A stretch of DNA of 64,000 bases from Silene latifolia. Its lineage: Eukaryota; Streptophyta; Magnoliopsida; Caryophyllales; Caryophyllaceae. Numbering within the stretch: the first letter of the stretch is position 1; each line of letters begins with the position of its first letter. The position numbers and the translations under genes were made by a program. Positions 1-11,849 of this stretch are shown in pieces. Location of the stretch: NCBI RefSeq assembly GCF_048544455.1, contig NC_133526.1, positions 12,602,001 through 12,666,000 of the forward strand, given 5' to 3'. The notes under the pieces were generated by a model, which ran no database searches, was not told the DNA's origin, and saw nothing but the letters and a program-made list of their open reading frames with translations.

Positions 1-2334
1 AACTCTCGCCACAAGAGCAGCGATCTCGGCATCCCGAACCTCAAGCTCCCTCAACACGCGAGCGGTCTCCTCCCGAGACTGGGTCAACTCTCGCTCCAGC
101 TCGCGGTCACCCTGTAAACAGCAACAAATTGACTCATGTCAATCAATTCAAGCAAAATCAAATCATCAAAAGAGAAATAGGCGTAAGGTTCATACCTGGA
201 GACCTCGACCACCGACGAGTGCCTCGACGGCAGTAGCTCGCAGCCGGTTGGCCACCCTCTATAGTGCCACGAACCGGGACGGCGCGACCTGCATTATCAA
301 AAGAAATTCTCAGCAAATTGAACAAACTCAATCAAATGTGTTCCTACACAAAAGTTATACAAGTTAGAGGCTCACCCTCCGAATCAGATGCTGCCAGTCG
401 CCTAGGCCAGCATCCGTCACAGCTACGTCAAAGTCACGCAGCTCGGAGATCGTCGTCCTCCCAGTCGCGTCAGTGTACTCGAGGGTCTCGGGGTACTCTG
501 GGGGCTCGATGCCCGCCGCCTCGACCTTCTACAAGGACAAATAGCTCTCATTAATCGATGATCTTTCGTCGCAATTCTCAAAGTCAAATCAGAAAAAAAA
601 AGTAAAAGATACTCACCACTAACGGCCAGTACGCCAACCTCCCGTAAAGGAACGCCGAGTAGTCCTCGCCAGGGAGAAGAAGGTCATCGCCACTGGCACC
701 AGCCAAGTCCGCCTCCCTCGGCCTCGAAGGCTCCCTAAACATCGTCCCGGGAGGATCAACGGAACCGTCAACGCGTCCCGAGAGCACCGACGAGCCAACC
801 GCTCGCCCAGTACCACACAGGACCCATCGACGTCCTCAACAGTAGCCGACTCGGGCTCCTAGGTCGAAGGACCTCAGCGACAAAAGGAGGTGCTCCAGCG
901 TACTCCGCCCAAGGTCTGGGCACCCACTGTGACAAGATAAGGCAAAGATCATTCCTATGATCAATTAAAGGCAAAGTATAAGAAGTATAAATAAATACGA
1001 ATGGGATACTCACGCCTTTCACCGAAGGGCGTTCACGTCCCGCCGGTAGACATTGTGAGAAGAACGCTTGCTCTTCGTTCCGCACATCACCCAATCCCTC
1101 ACCACGGGATAGGCCCTCTCCAGCGGCTCCGTCCTCTTGGGCGCGAGACTCGGGAAGTAAGAGTACACCCACGCCTGTAAAGCAGAATAATCAATGACGA
1201 TCTTTCGTGATTTGATAAAGAAAGGAATTTACTTTGGTCTAAAGGAAAGTTCATACCTCCAACAGTAGTCCAGGTCCGACAGCACCCGGAGAAGTCCCCT
1301 TCTCCATCAACTCCGGACGAACCATGGCCCTCATGAAGCGGATGAGGACCGCAAAACCAGTAGTGACCCAGTCCCAGCGCCCCAGGGAACTCAGGTCAGA
1401 AAGAAAAGGAAGAAGCTTCGTCGACAGCCTCTCGCCCTTGTCTCCGAGGTAAATCGAAGACAGGAACCACCAAAGCCACAGACGAGCCCTCTGCTCAGCT
1501 GTGCAGGGAGGAGGAGCTGTCTCCCTCCCATCAATCGTCACCAGCGCCGGGGTCTTCCCCGTAAAGTAGTCTCGAACGTAAGAACTGGGTACCAAACCCG
1601 GCACTGTAACAGCCTTCGGCGACAAGTTCCAGCCGATCAACCTCCTCGCCTCGGCCGAGTCCGCCCTCATGGCGGTCTCCGGCCACATCATCTCCTCGGT
1701 CCCACACGGCGGACCAGAAATCATGCCGTAATCCTCCAAAGTGACTCCCACCTTACCAAAAGGCATGTGAAACGTGGAAGTCGTATCCCAGAATCGATCC
1801 AAGAAAGCGCGGACCAGGCTAAGGTTAGCCCGCAACTTCCTCTTCACAATATCCCTCCAGACCTGAACCAGAGGACCGAATGCTCCACGCTCGATCATGG
1901 CCCTCTCCTCCGCCGACAGCCGCTCGTAGTGCTCCATCGCCGTTGTGTAGCCCGAGAACGACCTAATGTTCCCGGCCTCCTATTATGATTTGAAACAAAA
2001 GCTATCTTTTATTTTGAATGAAATTTGAAAGAAAATTTGGACAAATAATGAAAGAGGATGGGTATTGAGTTAGTGAATTCCTATTTACCAAGCTCTTCAC
2101 CGTCCTATAGGACAGGTGACCCTCTGTAGCCCACACGAGGTGCCTACTCTCCCAGGTCTCAGCCCACGCAGGAGCTCCTCTCAGCTGACGACCTCCTCGT
2201 CCGACGTTGGCCCGTCTCGGGGCCTCCTCCTCCTCGACGGCCTCCTCCTCATGAGCCTCGTCCCCAGCAGCCATCACCGCAGCAGTGAAGGCCTGCTCCA
2301 AAGCCCCCTCGACAGTGGCGGCGTTGATCTCCAT
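1..2334 (-). CDS. Antisense plant-mobile-domain (PMD) accessory gene of Ogre-like copy 1
   Basis: The gene begins at the ATG at 2334 and runs leftward past base 1. Comparison with copy 2 suggests only about eight codons lie outside. It is built of blocks of open sequence separated by short GT-AG gaps of about 75-100 bases, so it looks like a spliced gene on the strand opposite to the element's gag-pol. The first block is rich in Glu, Ala and Arg. The main block (about 1251-1990) encodes a PMD-type core with motifs such as FLDRFWDTTSTFHMPFG, MWPETAMRADSAEARRL and LWLWWFLSSIYLGDKG. PMD proteins (the MAIN/MAIL1 family) are known both as host silencing factors and as passengers of transposons. 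The last blocks are helical and Arg/Glu-rich. Function inside the element is unknown. Part of a mobile element, not a host gene. Confidence 0.7.
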
Positions 2335-3119
2335 GGGAGCTCTCCCAGAAGTAGAAGCCTCATCACCTGCAACGTTAAAGCAAATTCAGGCCGCGTCACA
2401 CGACGACAAGCCTTTGTTAAAGAGTTCTCGAGCCTTCAAGGCCCTAAAATCGCTCTTTCCTTGCCATCTTTGGCCACGTTACCATCAACCCGATCGCTCA
2501 TGTGATAAATTGGGTCAAGTCAAGTCCAGTTCAAAGCCTAGTTCCAGGTTCGAGCCGAAAATTCGGCAGCATTTCGCTATAACGACGATTATGCCCCAAA
2601 AAAGTGTCCTAAAAAAGCTGTCACAAACCAAAACTCCGGGGTGGTAGGAAGTTTACACATCATTCAAGGATCCCGAATATCAAATTTCATCGCAAATGGG
2701 CAACCCTAAGGCTATTTTCGAAGCAATTTATGTTTTAGCTGTAAAACCGTCTCAAACTTTCACTCAAAGGCTCAACACTTGATGAAAATTCGAAACAAAT
2801 ACATGGTTATGTTCCTAACATCACCTACTATCCATTTCTAACATCAATTTGGCAAGGCAAATCCACTTGGGGGAAAAGCCCCAAATTTTTGATCAAAAGG
2901 GTCGAAAACCCTAAAGTTCGCAGCTCAAAATTCAACAAATGCAGACGATTAATGCAAGATTAAGACACATACCTCGATTAGTCATGTTTTAAGCAAGCTT
3001 TTGAATCAAACCTTGGCGGAAATGGTGAAGATTTGAGAGAGAAATGAGTGATTTGTGTTTCGAATGCAAATGAAACAATCCCTCTGATTTTCGCGTTTTT
3101 ACGCAGGAAAGCCAAATTG

Positions 3120-3263
3120 GGGAAAAGACGCAGCAGGCGCTGCGCCTCTTCCAAAAGACGCAGCTCTTGCTGCGCCCCTTCCTTTTGTTCCCTCCATACG
3201 GATTTTCAAAAATTCGTTATAAGTTCGTTATTCGTGGGCCCATCTTTGGTGCGCCTCTTCCGC
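3120..3263. repeat. GAGGCGCAGC double-hairpin module (copy 1, upstream of the PMD gene)
   Basis: Two adjacent imperfect inverted repeats of the form GACGCAGC...GCTGCGCCTCTTCC lie at 3120-3182, with a further half unit at 3250-3263. They sit upstream of the antisense PMD gene. The same module recurs at 4493, 5084 and 5724 in this copy and at matching places in copy 2. Function unknown. Confidence 0.7.
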
Positions 3264-3327
3264 AAATGTTATTTTAATCTCTTGGCCCGTTCGACGATTT
3301 TCTTTCGTTCCGGCTCGCATTTGTCCC

Positions 3328-3582
3328 CAGCGCAGCGGTATTTTGCAGTATTGCTCACTCAAGATTTCTTCCATGACGATCAAGATGTTCCTAGTCGTCA
3401 AAATATCTTTTCCCAGCGCAGCAGTATTTTGCAGTATTGCTCACTCAAGATTTCCTCCATGACGATCAAGATGTTCCTAATCGTCAATATATTCCCCAAC
3501 AAGAGTTCGCTTGAGACCGACGCAAGCAGATTCAACCTTAAGTTTTTGCCAAGAGTTCGCTTGAGACCGACGCAAGCAGATG
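3328..3582. repeat. Short tandem duplications in the Ogre-like spacer
   Basis: An approximately 86-base unit containing CAGCGCAGCGGTATTTTGCA is present twice in a row (about 3336-3505). Next to it a unit containing GAGTTCGCTTGAGACCGACG occurs twice (about 3503 and 3553). The equivalent place in copy 2 (50340-50510) carries a different number of related units, so the field has expanded and contracted independently in each copy. Confidence 0.75.
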
Positions 3583-4492
3583 CCCCAGCTGTTTCTACCG
3601 ACGTCCTGCTACCCTCACTATATTTTGTGTCTCCCCGCGGAGTTCGACAGGGTGTCGTTCTCCAGAAGTTCCTATACCCAAACCTTAGCTATCCTTAAGT
3701 TGACCTTATTGTTAGGCCTCCTTCCCGTCAATGCTTTCCTTTAGGGCCCCATACCCTAGCACAATCCATATATGACCTTTAGGTCTTACCCATAGCTCTC
3801 ATGCTCAACCTTAGCTCCTACGCAACTCCGGAAGCATCTCGAGAAAGAAGTCTCAGGTATGGTCTCTTCTTATGGCTGGCGAGCCTCCTTATGTAGTCTA
3901 ATGGACTTTAAACGACCCTCCCGATAGTCGACGACTCTAAAATGTTCCCGACGACAGTCCTTGGTTCGAGACCCCTTGAACCGCCTCGCGTCGCCATAGT
4001 CGTCGGTTGTAATCTTCGATTGACCTGATGGCTATACTTTGACTTTCGCCTTGTCCAAGCCTCGGTCAAAGTGGGGGCTCAGAGATACCTCATTTCGCAC
4101 CTCCCGCAAACCACCCGGTGATGATTGGGCCGCATGTTTGATACGCGGAACGATTTGTGACAATTCGTAAGATTATCGTCAAGTGATTGCTCAAATATTA
4201 AATGTCTACCTCACGGTTGTCATCTACGTACCGATACGGTCGTTTTGGCGATAATTAGAGTACATTCGGAGTCCGGTCAAAAACCGTCTCCATTTCCCGA
4301 TAACCGTTAAATCCCGAGTCGAATGTTCTGGAATGTTCCGGATATTTCTATTCCATATTTCATAAATTTTATCTTTTGGTAAATAATATCCCGTAATATT
4401 CATATAAGATATTAAGGAAGTCGAATTATTTCCGTCCTACCATAACTCAAACGCGGAAATCTTTCTTCAAAGCGGAGGAAACCTCACGGGAA

Positions 4493-4553
4493 CGACGCAA
4501 GAAGGCGCGCGCTCTTCCAAGAGACGCAGTGGTGCTGCGCCTCTTCCCGTGCC
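4493..4553. repeat. GAGGCGCAGC hairpin module in LTR, promoter-proximal (copy 1)
   Basis: GC-rich inverted repeat containing AAGAGACGCAGTGGTGCTGC followed by GCCTCTTCCC. It lies just upstream of the LTR TATA box. Counterpart in copy 2: 49293-49358. Confidence 0.65.
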
Positions 4554-4642
4554 CTTTTCGCATGTTTCACGTATCTTTTTCATATCTTTCCGAGATTCAC
4601 TTCCAAAGAGTCTCCAAAACCCTAATTCCTTCACGTGATTAG

Positions 4643-4651
4643 TATAAATAG
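4643..4651 (+). promoter_or_regulatory. TATA box of the Ogre-like LTR (copy 1)
   Basis: TATAAATAG in the context GATTAGTATAAATAGGAGCC, followed by a C/T-rich leader. It lies about 90 bases after a GAGGCGCAGC hairpin module and is conserved in copy 2 (reverse strand, 49191-49198). It probably starts the element's genomic RNA. Confidence 0.6.
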
Positions 4652-5083
4652 GAGCCTTCGCTCCTCATATTTCTCACGCGAGTGTCCGCCCTTCTCTTCT
4701 CCCTTTGCATTCTAGACTTTGTTCTTACTTATTGGCGCCTACGTGCTTGAACTTTCGACCACGTAAGCTCGGATCTTCCGGTACCGGCCTCTCCGTTGCA
4801 TGACCGACCAATTTGACCAACTACACTCAATCAATTTAATTAATCAATCGTTTTCCTCTTACGAGGGCACTCTCTTTGCATTCGCGTCGAGCATTCACTA
4901 ATCGATATCTTAGTTCTTCTCGTTTCGTCAACATGTAAGTCTGAGGGTGTATAATCCTTATTTATTTATTGTATTTTACTTTTCGTATCATCAATTGTAA
5001 GGTTTACGTCGAAAATACCATTAAAACCGATTTCTAAAACCCTTTGTTAAAACCTGTTTTTGCGAATTTTCAGTAGATAGGCG

Positions 5084-5150
5084 TCGAGAAAGGACGCAGC
5101 AACTGCTGCGCCTCTTCGAAGGAGCGCAGTTCCTGCTGCGCCTCTTCGTG
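5084..5150. repeat. GAGGCGCAGC double-hairpin module in LTR (copy 1)
   Basis: Two consecutive units: GACGCAGCAACTGCTGCG then GAGCGCAGTTCCTGCTGCG, each closed by CCTCTTCG. Downstream of the LTR TATA box. Counterpart in copy 2: 48689-48756. Confidence 0.7.
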
Positions 5151-5723
5151 AGGCTGCCGCAGTTCCTGCTTCCTTTCTTCTTCGTTTGTCCTTTGTAATC
5201 CATGTTCAAAATCTTTCTTTTGTTTTTTTTTCGTCTGTTAATTCTTTGTCTTAGTGTCATAATAATTCATATGTATATTATTCATCATTCATTCACATGT
5301 TTTAATTGTCATAAATCCGACTTAAATCCCTTATAATCAATATTTGCGGGTTTTCGTCATTGAACTCAATTCCGAGTTGTAGAGATTCAATTTGTTCATA
5401 TTGGGTTTCTGGAATTCGTCCTTGATATAGTTTAATCTGTCTTTTGTCATATTCGTCGCATATTCGTCGTTAATCCGCCATATCTAATGTTAGTTAATTG
5501 ATTTCAATAGAGGACTCATTAATATTTTTCACTTCTATCATTATTCCATCATGTAATTAATTCGTTCAAATCCGTTTCATTCATGTTTTACTGTTTTTAT
5601 GACCTCTTCATATGTTAAATAACATGTTAATCACTTTCATCCGAGTAAATATCATCAATCGATCATTAAAATCACCAATCGACATTAACGGCTTGCAATC
5701 ACGGCTTCACGGCGGGCGAGCCA

Positions 5724-5770
5724 AGGAATGTACGCAGCGCGGCGTCTGCCCTATTCCGAAGGACGCAGCT
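5724..5770. repeat. GAGGCGCAGC module, degenerate (copy 1 LTR)
   Basis: TGTACGCAGCGCGGCGTCTG followed by a second GACGCAGC. It is the weakest of the four modules in this copy. Counterpart in copy 2: 48094-48147. Confidence 0.5.
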
Positions 5771-6613
5771 CGCTCACATGTTCTGGCCGAGTTCTCCCCT
5801 CGAACTCCGTTTCTGCCTTGACATAGTTTTAATTAGCTTACGTATTAACTAACTATTATCCGTATTATCACTTTCTGTTCTGTTCGTAATTCTTTTTTTC
5901 ATTCTTTTATTCTTTTTCTCAAATTATCCGTTTTAAAGGTATTTTCGACATAAATCGCCTATTCCAATGTAATTAATGTAATTTTCATTATTGTAATTCA
6001 TAGTTATTGTATTTCTTTTATTGTTTGTATGCTTTCACATGTAAATCAGCATTAAATCCTACTTCGACCCAATTGTATGCTAATTACGTGTCAACCGACT
6101 TAGTCTAATCTTCACATGCTAGGATTAATCTATGGATGTTGCATTGCATGCATATAGCCGACGATATATCGAGTACGAATAACTTCCCTAATCATTAGTA
6201 GAGGCCGCTATCGAGGCGGGCGGGATTAGGTGTTCGATTAAAAGAGCTTCCTAATACGTACCCTCACCCCTTACTCCAGATATCTGTGAGCACCCGTGTT
6301 CATTGGCATTCACGAGAGTCATTCTAGACATAGAATGCTAAGGGTAACGATTGCTTAGTGTTCATGTCACCACTTTGTGTCTTGACATGACACGAGGTAT
6401 TCGAACGGTTCCAATTTCCCATAAAAATTGGTGGCGACTCCATACAAAAATGCAAACGCTTGTTTCGCTTCTCACCAAGCGCCCCCGTGGGCGGCCCGCT
6501 GTCCACATTATCTCACATTAATCGCCAAGAACAAGGAAGGATTCCATGATGGAACTTGTCACAAATCTCCTTAAACTGATCCTAATCATCATCAATGGAT
6601 TAGATGTGATTAC

Positions 6614-7584
6614 ATGGTCTTAAGATGGATTTTGAACTCTCTCACTCCTGAGATTAAAGAGACTGTTGAATATGCTACTTCAGCTAGAGAAGTTTGGACC
6701 GATTTGTTAGAACGCTATGGTCAGGTGAATAGTGTTGAGATATATCAATTGCGTAAGGAATTATCTGGCATTTCTCAGGAAAATGCACCTTTGGTTGAAT
6801 ATTATAGCAAGCTGAAACGCAATTGGGAAACCTTGGACAGTATTGATCCTATCCCTATGTGCACTTGTGGTGCTATGAATGCTTGTTCTTGTCAATTACT
6901 CAAGAGCTTGTTTGCTAGAGAAACTCAAACGAAGTTAATTCAGTTTCTTATGGGCTTAAATGGGGGTTATGAGAATGTTAAAACTAATGTTCTCTCAATG
7001 GAGCCCCTCCCTTGAATAAGGCATATTCAATGTTACAGCATATTGAGAAACAAAAGCAAGTCTCTGATGCTGTTGATGTTCTAGCAGAAGCTAATGCATA
7101 TGCATCTGCTAGACAAGGTCAATGGAAAAAGGCCAAGGTTGATAATGAAACCATGGAGACTACTGCAAAGTTTTGCACCAATTGTAAGAAAGAAGGGCAC
7201 CTTGTTGAGACATGTCATAGGTTAATGACTTGTACTCATTGTGGTAAAAAAGGCCATGTTAGGGATTATTGTTTTGATCTCAGGAATCTCAATAACTCTA
7301 AGTTCACTGGTAAGCGTGGACCTCCTCCCAGATCTGCTGATACATATTTTCAGAATGGCAAGAATGTCTACAGGCGTGCAGCACATAATGCTGATGTTGT
7401 TCAGGAAGAATTTTCTCCTCTGGACTTTGTTGATGAAGACTTCCATCCTTCTAATGCTGGTCATCATACTGACATAGCATCTTCTTCCAATATTGGTCAG
7501 GCTATGTCTAATTCTGGTGCTAATAATTCTGGTCCCACTCTTGATCCTGACTTGGTTCGAGGCATTGTTACATCTGTTTACTAA
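6614..7584 (+). CDS. Copia gag region (UBN2-type Gag plus two CCHC zinc knuckles)
   Basis: The first part is the helical Gag core of copia elements, with LNSLTPEIKETVEYATSARE and VWTDLLERYGQVNS near its start. The second part carries two zinc knuckles, CTNCKKEGHLVETCH and CTHCGKKGHVRDYC (about 7174-7271), which bind nucleic acid in the particle. Gag forms the virus-like particle of the element in the cytoplasm. The region belongs to a broken element and is not a host gene. Confidence 0.85.
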
Positions 7585-7587
7585 CAA

Positions 7588-10500
7588 GTGATGAAATCAG
7601 TTTCTGCTAATTCTGCTAATTCTGCAAATGCATCCTTGAATTTTTCAGGTATCATTCCTTTCTCACTTGTTAACAATGTTAACACTAGTTCTAACATACA
7701 TAACTGGATTGTTGACACTGGTGCTATTGATCACATGACTTCAAATGAGTCTTTTCTTCATGACATCAGGCTTCTTCAATTTCCTGTCTATATTGGTCTT
7801 CCAGATGGTACTACTAAGGTAGTTCATAAAACAGGAAAATTGAGACTGAATGCACATCTAATTTTGCAACATGTTCTCATTGTTCCTGATTTCAAAGAAA
7901 ATTTACTCTCTGTTGGTAAATTACTTGAGACTACAAATCTTGTGGTCCTTTTTACTAAAGATATATGCTTCTTTCAGGACCTTTCAAGTAAGGTCAATTG
8001 TGCGGTTGCCAAGAAGATTGGAGGCTTGTACAGACTCTTACTTGCTCCTGAGCACACTTCATTTCATCAAAAGAGTTCTTTTAGTTCTAATGTTCAGTCT
8101 TCTACTATTTCTTGTAATGCTAATAAAACTAGTGCTGCATTGATACATGCTAGGCTAGGTCATACTTCTAAAGACAAGCTTTGCCATGTAACTGAGTTTG
8201 CTAAGACTCCAATGAAAGATTTTTTTTGTGAAGCCTGTGTGTTAGCTAAGCATCACATTCTCCCTTTTCCCAGAAGCATTTCTCATGCTTCATTTTGTTT
8301 TGATTTGACCCATATGGATCTTTGGGGTCCCTATAGGGCTCCTAGCATTAGTGGTGCCAAATACTTCTTGACAATTCTTGATGATTGTTCTCGATGTACT
8401 TGGACCTATTTGATGCAAAATAAACAGCAAGCATATAGTATAATTACTGGTTTTCTTAATTTTGTTAAGACACAGTTCCATGCTTGTGTCAAAATTATAA
8501 GGACTGATCATGGATCAGAGTTTGTCCAGGATACTTGTGGTGCTTTATTCATTGACAGGGGTATTATCCATCAGAAAAGTGTTATGGGTAGGCCACAACA
8601 AAATGGGAGAGTTGAAAGAAAACATCGACACTTGCTAGAAACAGCACGAGCCCTGAGAATTCATGCTAGTATGCCTATCAAATTTTGGGGAGAGTCTATT
8701 TTGACTGCTACCTATCTTATTAATAAGATGCCTACTCCAATACTAAATTGGAAATCACCATTTGAAGTTTCATTCAAGGAGAAGCCATCCTATGATGAGC
8801 TAAGAGTTTATGGTTCATTATGCTATGCTTCCATGCCAATTACCTATAGAGACAAATTTGGGGTCAAGGCTAGGAAATGTGCCTTTATTGGTTATCCTTA
8901 TGGAGAAAAAGGGTACAAATTGTATGATTTGGATACGCACAAAGTGTTTGTAAGTAGGGATTTGATTTTTAGGGAACATGTTTTCCCCTTTAAAGATCCA
9001 TCAACTCCCATACCTCATCATTCCTGTAGTGACACAGATATTGTTAATCCTGCCTGCTCACCTTTATCAAACATTCATAATACACATCATTCCATCAATT
9101 CTCCACACTCTCAAATCATGATATTAATCATACTACAGTTGATACTCTTTCACAAAATGTTTCTACACCATCAATTCATAATACTCCAAATACTATACAA
9201 AACAGTTTCATACATCATAGTCCTAATACACATCATTCACACAGTCCAAACATGTCACAAGATGTCAGTGGTTCTACAAAGTCTATCTCTTCAGGAACTA
9301 GCCTTGATTCCAATGTTGCACCTGAAGTTGATCAACCTGTGAGGAAATCTATTAGACAATCTATTAGACAGAGGCAACCCTCTGTTTGGCTCAAAGAGTA
9401 TCAATGTCCTTCAAAGTTGCTGCAATCCCAGATCATTCCTCCTACTGTCACTAGCTCCTCTTCTTCAACCTCGTTTCATGTCAAGATTCTTCAGGATTTA
9501 CCAGATTTTGATGCCAGTTATGTTGCATCTTTGAATAATGTGTTCAATACTCTTGAACCTTCTACTTATGAACATGCCAGTACTGAACCACAATGGGTTG
9601 AAGCAATGCAGCAAGAACTCACTGCATTAGAGAAGAATCAGACTTGGGATTTAGTTCAGTTACCATTTGGTCATAAAGCAATTGGCTCTAAATGGGTGTT
9701 CAAAGTTAAACATAGAGCATATGGCAGCATTGAAAGGTATAAAGCAAGGCTGGTTGCAAAGGGGTTTAACCAGGTTAAGGATAAAGACTACAAACATACC
9801 TTCTCACCAGTTGCAAAGTTCACCACAGTTAGAACCGTTTTAGCACTGACAGCTGCAAAACAATGGCCTTTATATCAGTTGGATATAAATAATGCCTTTC
9901 TACATGGGCATCTTGAGGAAGAGGTTTACATGAGGCCACCTGCAGGATACATCAAGCCAATGATGGTCTAGTCTGCAAGCTAAAAAAATCAATATATGGA
10001 TTGAAGCAAGCCTCTAGACAGTGGAATATAGAGCTCACCAAATTTTTGAAGCAACTAGGTTTTACTCAATCTAGGGAAGATTACTCCCTATTCCTTAAAC
10101 AACATTCAGATTTTTTCTTAGTTGCTTTGGTCTATGTCGATGACATCCTCCTCACAGAAGATGATTCTAAAGGGATTGCTGCTACTAAACTATTGCTTGA
10201 CAGTAAGTTTACCATTAAGGACCTAGGGGAGATGAGGTATTTCCTAGGTCTTGAAGTTGCTAGGAATGCAACTGGTCTCATGCTCAATCAAAGGAAATAT
10301 ACCTTGGATATTATCAAGGACATGAGAATGGAGGAATGCAAAACTTCAGCTTTCCCTTTACCAAAGGGTTTGAACTTATCCACCGTTGATGGTGCAATCT
10401 TGGATAACCCTGAACAGTATAGGAGGTTAGTTGGCAAGCTGTTGTACTTAAATCTCACAAGACCTAATATATCATATGCCGTACAACACTTAAGTCAATT

Positions 10501-11089
10501 TTTGAGCCAACCCAGAGAACCACATCTACAAGCTGTCATTCATGTAGTAAAATATCTCAGAGGTACAGTCAATGCAGGATTGTTCTATCCAACTGATAAC
10601 AATCTGGATCTTACCTTCTATAGTGATGCAGACTGGGGAACTTGCACCTTCAGTTGTAAATCCTTGAGTGGGTATTGTGTTCTACTGGGGTCCTCTTTAA
10701 TATCTTGGAAAACGAAAAAACAAAAAACTGTAAGTAAAAGCACGGCTGAATCTGAGTATAGAAGCTTGTCTCATACTGCTAGTGAACTTGTGTGGTTGGT
10801 TGCCTTACTGAATGACTTGCAAATACAACCAACATTGCCTATACCACTACTATGTGATAACAAAGCTGCAATCCATATATCAAAGAATCCGGTCTTTCAT
10901 GAAAGGACCAAGCATTTAAATATCGACTGTCATTTTATAAGAGACAAGCTGCAAGAAGGACTGTTGGAACCCAGGCATGTTAGAACAGGATTACAACTGG
11001 CAGACTTGATGACCAAACCATTGGGTGCACATCAACATCATTTCTTATCTTCCAAGCTTGGTCTGATTTTCACAAACAGTCAAGCTTGA
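7588..11089 (+). CDS. Copia pol region: protease, integrase, reverse transcriptase, RNase H
   Basis: The aspartic protease site [11 protein letters not shown] is near 7708. The GAG-pre-integrase motif ([11 protein letters not shown]) is near 8150, with the zinc-binding Cys pair [12 protein letters not shown] after it. The integrase core shows [15 protein letters not shown] and [18 protein letters not shown]. The reverse transcriptase begins with [20 protein letters not shown] near 9596 and has the catalytic YVDDILL near 10132. RNase H motifs ([19 protein letters not shown] and [14 protein letters not shown]) close the region. The domains are complete in order, but the reading is broken in a few places. 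Fossil element. Confidence 0.88.
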
Positions 11090-11099
11090 GGGGGGAATC

Positions 11100-11303
11100 T
11101 GAACCAAATGGGTTAACATCTAGTCTACACGGACTGATGAGCTGGATTAATGAGCTGTAAATAGTAATGAGCTGTAAATAGTCTGTTATTGTACATATAT
11201 ACCTTGTTAGCACATTCTTTCTAATTATCAATAATACAACTACCTTTATTTAGCTTGTGTTTTCTCTCTTTACTTTCTCTCTGATACTTTCCTCTATTCA
11301 ACA
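11100..11303 (+). repeat. 3' LTR of the copia element
   Basis: Starts TGAACCAAAT directly after the purine tract CTTGAGGGGGGAATC and ends TTCAACA. It contains a TATATA motif near 11196 and a duplicated AATGAGCTGTAAATAGT. About 204 bases. The 5' partner is outside the window, so no divergence can be read. Confidence 0.7.
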
Positions 11304-11849
11304 ATGGAGTTCACCATTATTTCACAAGATGTGTGTGCGGTGTGGAGATGGAGCAAAGAAGAAGAAAATGATGGTGAATAAATGAGAGCTAATTAGCACA
11401 TTAATTAATAATGAAATCATATAAAAAAAAGGATGAGATAACACTATAATAGAGTCTCTCTATTATGTTATTATGTTGAAGTTGAGTTTATTTCAAATCC
11501 TATAAATTCAGTTCCTATCTTCTTATAAGGGAGAATAAACCTCACTTAATAGACTTTAGGGATCCCTACTTGATATGGATAGCCCCTCATCTCCCACGTA
11601 TATCTTTAAAACTCCATCTTAATAGGTGACATCATGTCATGCATGTGGAATACACAGACACAACTCTAAGCTCTAAGTTCATTCCTTATTCGGAAGTTCA
11701 CTTGACTCCCCCAACTACCAGCCCTCAAACAAACCAACTGGAGAAAAGGGAAACTTATCCTCTAGCCAGTACCAGTAGGTGAACAACCTACCATCTATTC
11801 CATAACAATTCGTGCATTTGCCGAGTGCTTGCATATGAAATAACAAAGC
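11304..11849. other. Intergenic, nothing recognised
   Basis: AT-rich flank of the copia element. No open frame with recognisable content, no RNA gene and no clear repeat was seen. Confidence 0.5.

Larger units (their letters stand above)
1..6507 (+). mobile_element. Ogre-like Ty3/gypsy LTR retrotransposon, copy 1 (3' part only)
   Basis: This is the 3' portion of a large Ty3/gypsy element of the Tat/Ogre type whose genomic strand is +. It runs on beyond base 1. Seen here are an antisense accessory gene with a plant mobile domain, a repeat-rich spacer, a polypurine tract near 4068-4079 and a terminal repeat of about 2.4 kb ending in CA at 6507. It aligns over its whole length, in reverse, with copy 2 at 40616-53790, apart from an insertion in copy 2. 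The class is inferred from copy 2, which carries gag-pol. This copy is a fossil, and its coding part outside the window was not seen. It ends abruptly inside copia gag sequence, so it is the later insertion. Confidence 0.8.
4080..6507 (+). repeat. LTR (3') of Ogre-like copy 1
   Basis: This terminal repeat is about 2.43 kb. The left edge is inferred from the polypurine tract AAAGTGGGGGCT just before it. The right edge is seen: similarity to copy 2 stops exactly after GCTGTCCACA. It holds a TATA box at 4643-4650, three GAGGCGCAGC hairpin modules, and near its 3' end the stretch GGTGGCGACTCC that recurs in this element type. The exact first base is uncertain because no clear TG start was found. 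Confidence 0.65.
6508..11303 (+). mobile_element. Ty1/copia LTR retrotransposon (5' part not in window)
   Basis: The order of parts is gag, zinc knuckles, protease, integrase, reverse transcriptase and RNase H, which is the copia order (integrase before RT). It ends in a polypurine tract (GCTTGAGGGGGGAATC) and a short LTR of about 204 bases. The left part is missing here because the Ogre-like element sits in its gag. The rest of gag and the 5' LTR should lie beyond that element, outside the window. It is broken, with a few interruptions in its coding part, and is a fossil. Lineage within copia was not settled; the short LTR would fit Ale/Retrofit-type elements. Confidence 0.9.

Noticed and set aside
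1251-1937. PMD gene as evidence for a Mutator-like (MULE) transposon
   Set aside because: PMD also travels with MULEs, but here an LTR, a purine tract and (in copy 2) gypsy gag-pol are present, and no MULE transposase or long terminal inverted repeat was seen.
3048-3698. 216-codon open frame on +
   Set aside because: Spans the hairpin motif and minisatellite; low-complexity and not kept in the same form in copy 2.
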